Positions 61,985 through 64,000 of a stretch of 64,000 nucleotides of DNA are shown here, one piece after another. The first letter of the stretch is position 1. Each line of letters starts with the position of its first letter. The stretch spans positions 1 to 64,000 of the forward strand of contig JAQTLU010000017.1 in the NCBI GenBank assembly GCA_028714735.1, read 5' to 3'. The DNA comes from Gallionellaceae bacterium (GTDB lineage: Bacteria; Pseudomonadota; Gammaproteobacteria; Burkholderiales; Thiobacillaceae). The position numbers and the translations under genes were made by a program. Under the pieces are notes generated by a model. That model had not been told where the DNA came from, did not search any database, and saw nothing but the letters and a program-made list of their open reading frames with translations.

Positions 61985-62736
61985 GGGGACACCTCGGAAA
62001 TGGCGGTGGAGGGTTGGCCGGCCGCCAGCCAGGCGGCGAGATCGTTGGCATTCATCGCGCCCAGGGAGACACGGCCATCGGCGGAAACCAGGCCGGGCGT
62101 AGCGCGGATGCCGAAACGGCTAGCGAGGTCGATGTTGCGTTTCATCACCGCTTCCGCCTCGCACTGGCCGGAGGCCCGCGGCGGTGTCGTTTCCCGCAGC
62201 ATCCAGGCGGACCAGGCGGCGCGGCGATCGGGCGCGCACCAGATGTCCTTGGCCAGGGACATCGAGCCCTCCTGCAGGGGCAGCATCACGGTATGCACCG
62301 TCACGCCGGGCAGGGTCGAGAGGGTCTTTTCCAGATGCCGGCAATGAACACAGGCCGGATCGGAGAAGACATAGACGACGCGCTTGCCCTGGGCGGCGCC
62401 AGCATCGAGCAGCTGGTCGGCGGCGATCTCGGAAACATCGACCCTGGACAGATCCTGGATGCGCTCTTCGGTGATGTCCCGGTTGGCCGCCAGGTCGAAC
62501 AGGTGGCCAAACAGGAAATACTGACCATCGGCATCGACATAGGCGATCTTGCGCCCCATCGCCAACTCGTAGATGCCGGGCAGGCCGCTGGCCCGCACCG
62601 AGTCGATCCGGGTCGCCGGGTAACGCTCCAACAGCCTCGCCCTGACCACATCGGGCGAGGGGAAGGCCGGCGCCTCGGCGGCCGGGCAGGTAAACGACAG
62701 GGCGACCAGGGCCGCGATCAGCACGCGGGCGATCAT
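61981..62736 (-). CDS. dsbC: Periplasmic disulphide isomerase, DsbC family
   Basis: 251 aa. Signal VLIAALVALSFTCPAAEA, N-terminal dimerisation domain (GIYELAMGRKIAYVDADGQY, LFGHLFDLAANRDIT), then VVYVFSDPACVHCRHLEK with the CVHC active site (~130), LPLQEGSMSLAKDIWCA and IRATPGLVSADGRV (cis-Pro). Supplies isomerase activity for TraU, TraN, TraH. Overlaps traB and traV. Confidence 0.92.
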   Translation of the reverse strand: MIARVLIAALVALSFTCPAAEAPAFPSPDVVRARLLERYPATRIDSVRASGLPGIYELAMGRKIAYVDADGQYFLFGHLFDLAANRDITEERIQDLSRVDVSEIAADQLLDAGAAQGKRVVYVFSDPACVHCRHLEKTLSTLPGVTVHTVMLPLQEGSMSLAKDIWCAPDRRAAWSAWMLRETTPPRASGQCEAEAVMKRNIDLASRFGIRATPGLVSADGRVSLGAMNANDLAAWLAAGQPSTAISEVSP

Positions 62737-64000
62737 TGGGCACCTCGCCGCATCGACAACAAATCGGGCTCGTCCGGCAGCGGGATATCCAGGGACGTGC
62801 CGCGCGTGAACGCGATGTCGACCTGGCGCTGCGCGTCGATCTCGATCACAGGAAAGGATTTGTCGGCCAGCGAGATGTAATACTGGGCCAGACGGTCCAT
62901 CGCGCTGTTCACCCCCTGGGCCATGCCGGTCTGGAACTCCTTGCCCGGATCCGCCTCGGTGACGGCCGTGCCCAGCGCGGTGATGCCGGTGGTCGACGAC
63001 TGGTAGACGATGCCGCGGCCGATGCCCGACACCACGCCGGCCAGCAGGGCATTGGCCAATATCTGCCCCTGTTTGCTGATCAGGCGACCGCGCATGCCGA
63101 CCTTGCCGTCCTCGCCGTAGATCGTGCCGGACACGTTCTGCTCCAGTACCTGGCCGTCATTGCGGACGCAGGACAGCTTCTCCAGGCGGAAATAGGCCCG
63201 CTCGGAAGAGAGATCGCCGTAGGCGGCCGCGGTCACCATGCAGTCCTTCACGTTGGCGCGGAAATGGTTCGGCAACCAGGCCAGGTCTTCCAGGTGCAGG
63301 AACACCGGCAAGGGATTCGACTGGCCGCTACCGCTGGTCGGGGCATCGATGCCCCCCAGGAGGCGCGACTTGACGAAGCCGATCGGCAGGAAGGTCTTGC
63401 CGCTCTGGCGGACTTCCTTCTCTTTCGTAGCCGGTGCCGGTGCGGTCGGCTGCCCACGCCCCACCGGCGCCGGCGGATAGCCCGGCCTGCCGGTGTTCGG
63501 AGTATTCGGGGCCATGTTGCCCGTCAGGCTGATGCGACCGATCCCCATCATCGGCGGCGGGGGCGGCTGGAGAGCCGCCGAGGCCTCGCCCATCGGGCCG
63601 GCAGCGGCCGACGCGGCCATGGCACCCCCCTGGCCCGGCACTGGCGGTGGGATGAACTTCGGGGCCGGCTTGGCCGATCCGGGGGCCGTACCCGGGTTGG
63701 AAGGCGCGCCAGGCGGATAGTTGTACGTGGGTTGGGCGGTATGGCCGGTCCCGGCGCCCGAGCCGGCGCGCTTCAACTCCTCTTCCATCTTCTGCAGGCG
63801 GGCGGTCAGTTCCTTGTTCTGGGCATCGCTCTCGCTGACGCGCCCTTTCAGGAGCGCGATATCGTCGCCCGCCTTGTACAGCCAGCGTTGCGCATCGGTG
63901 ACCACCTCGCCTGGGGCGGTGATGGACTTGACCGCGACCTTGCCGGGGTCCACGGCCCCTTTCTGCTGGGTCTTGGGCTTCGAGTCCGACGACAGCAAAA
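62733..64000 (-). CDS. traB: F-type T4SS core protein TraB (VirB10 family), N-terminus beyond window
   Basis: At least 421 residues; the frame is open to the window edge, so the N-terminal membrane anchor is not seen. Visible parts: a coiled coil (DIALLKGRVSESDAQNKELT), a long Pro/Gly/Ala-rich periplasmic spacer, then the VirB10-like barrel: FLPIGFVKSRLLGGIDAPTS, VFLHLEDLAWLPNHFRANVK, GRLISKQGQILANALLAGVV. It spans the envelope and gates the channel. The gene start lies upstream of position 64000. Confidence 0.92.
   Translation of the reverse strand, partial: LLSSDSKPKTQQKGAVDPGKVAVKSITAPGEVVTDAQRWLYKAGDDIALLKGRVSESDAQNKELTARLQKMEEELKRAGSGAGTGHTAQPTYNYPPGAPSNPGTAPGSAKPAPKFIPPPVPGQGGAMAASAAAGPMGEASAALQPPPPPMMGIGRISLTGNMAPNTPNTGRPGYPPAPVGRGQPTAPAPATKEKEVRQSGKTFLPIGFVKSRLLGGIDAPTSGSGQSNPLPVFLHLEDLAWLPNHFRANVKDCMVTAAAYGDLSSERAYFRLEKLSCVRNDGQVLEQNVSGTIYGEDGKVGMRGRLISKQGQILANALLAGVVSGIGRGIVYQSSTTGITALGTAVTEADPGKEFQTGMAQGVNSAMDRLAQYYISLADKSFPVIEIDAQRQVDIAFTRGTSLDIPLPDEPDLLSMRRGAQ

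Noticed and set aside
1..64000. CRISPR arrays, tRNA/rRNA genes, integrase attachment sites, origin of transfer
   Set aside because: Looked for regular repeats, cloverleaf 3' ends and relaxase/oriT context; none could be supported in this window.

Overview
The window is GC-rich DNA from a Gram-negative bacterium, most likely a betaproteobacterium. Evidence for this is the F-type mating-pair-formation genes, AcrAB/OprM-type and RbbA-type exporters, an LpxR outer-membrane lipid A deacylase and REP-like intergenic palindromes. I see no rRNA, tRNA, CRISPR array or essential housekeeping block. The layout is that of a conjugative plasmid or integrative conjugative element with accessory cargo. The species cannot be fixed from the sequence alone.

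Layout. 0-2.3 kb: a type I secretion ABC exporter. 2.7-5.5 kb: a transglutaminase-like protein, a serine recombinase and a ParB-like protein. 5.5-8.1 kb (minus strand): a DUF5131 (phage Gp37/Gp68) protein, an adenine methylase and a probable ADP-ribosyltransferase-fold toxin with a small antitoxin. 8.1-10.3 kb (plus strand): a SprT-like metalloprotease, a frameshifted WGR protein, an unknown protein and a membrane protein. 10.3-13.9 kb: a decayed SNF2-type helicase whose 3' end is duplicated. The two copies (93% identical, offset exactly 2303 bp) bracket a cassette with a DUF1493/membrane-protein pair and a small-protein/8-cysteine-protein pair. 14-19.9 kb: a minus-strand operon of a lipoprotein, a helical protein, a frameshifted small membrane protein, an alpha/beta hydrolase, a caspase-like protease and an unknown 561-aa protein. 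This is the best candidate here for an undescribed effector or defence system. 20-22.8 kb: a REP-like element, a 5'-truncated IS5-family transposase, an IS3-family element that has lost a catalytic residue, and a TetR remnant.

Cargo (23.3-42 kb). Two envelope export systems diverge from about 31.5 kb. On the minus strand are a TetR repressor, an outer-membrane factor, a HlyD adaptor, an RbbA-type ABC ATPase/permease, an ABC-2 permease and LpxR, with overlapping or near-contiguous junctions from the outer-membrane factor onwards. On the plus strand are an AcrA-like adaptor, an AcrB-like RND pump, a NodT-type channel, a DUF2934-like protein, an ABC1/UbiB kinase, GlgC and a second TetR regulator.

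Conjugation (42-64 kb, minus strand). The order of transcription is traB (partial), dsbC, traV, traC, trbI, an S26 peptidase, traW, traU, trbC, traN, an unknown exported protein, traF, traH, traG. Most junctions overlap by a few bases, so it reads as one polycistron. Beyond traG are envelope accessory genes (small exported protein, OmpA-type lipoprotein, glycine-zipper lipoprotein), a MazEF-type toxin-antitoxin pair with its own operator, a large exported protein, a coiled-coil protein and a broken gene. Two of these accessory promoters carry the same 12-bp palindrome GTGACATGTCAC inside the -35/-10 spacer, and a degenerate copy overlaps the -35 of a third promoter. This suggests a shared, unidentified repressor; the small XRE-type protein at 47.8 kb is a candidate.
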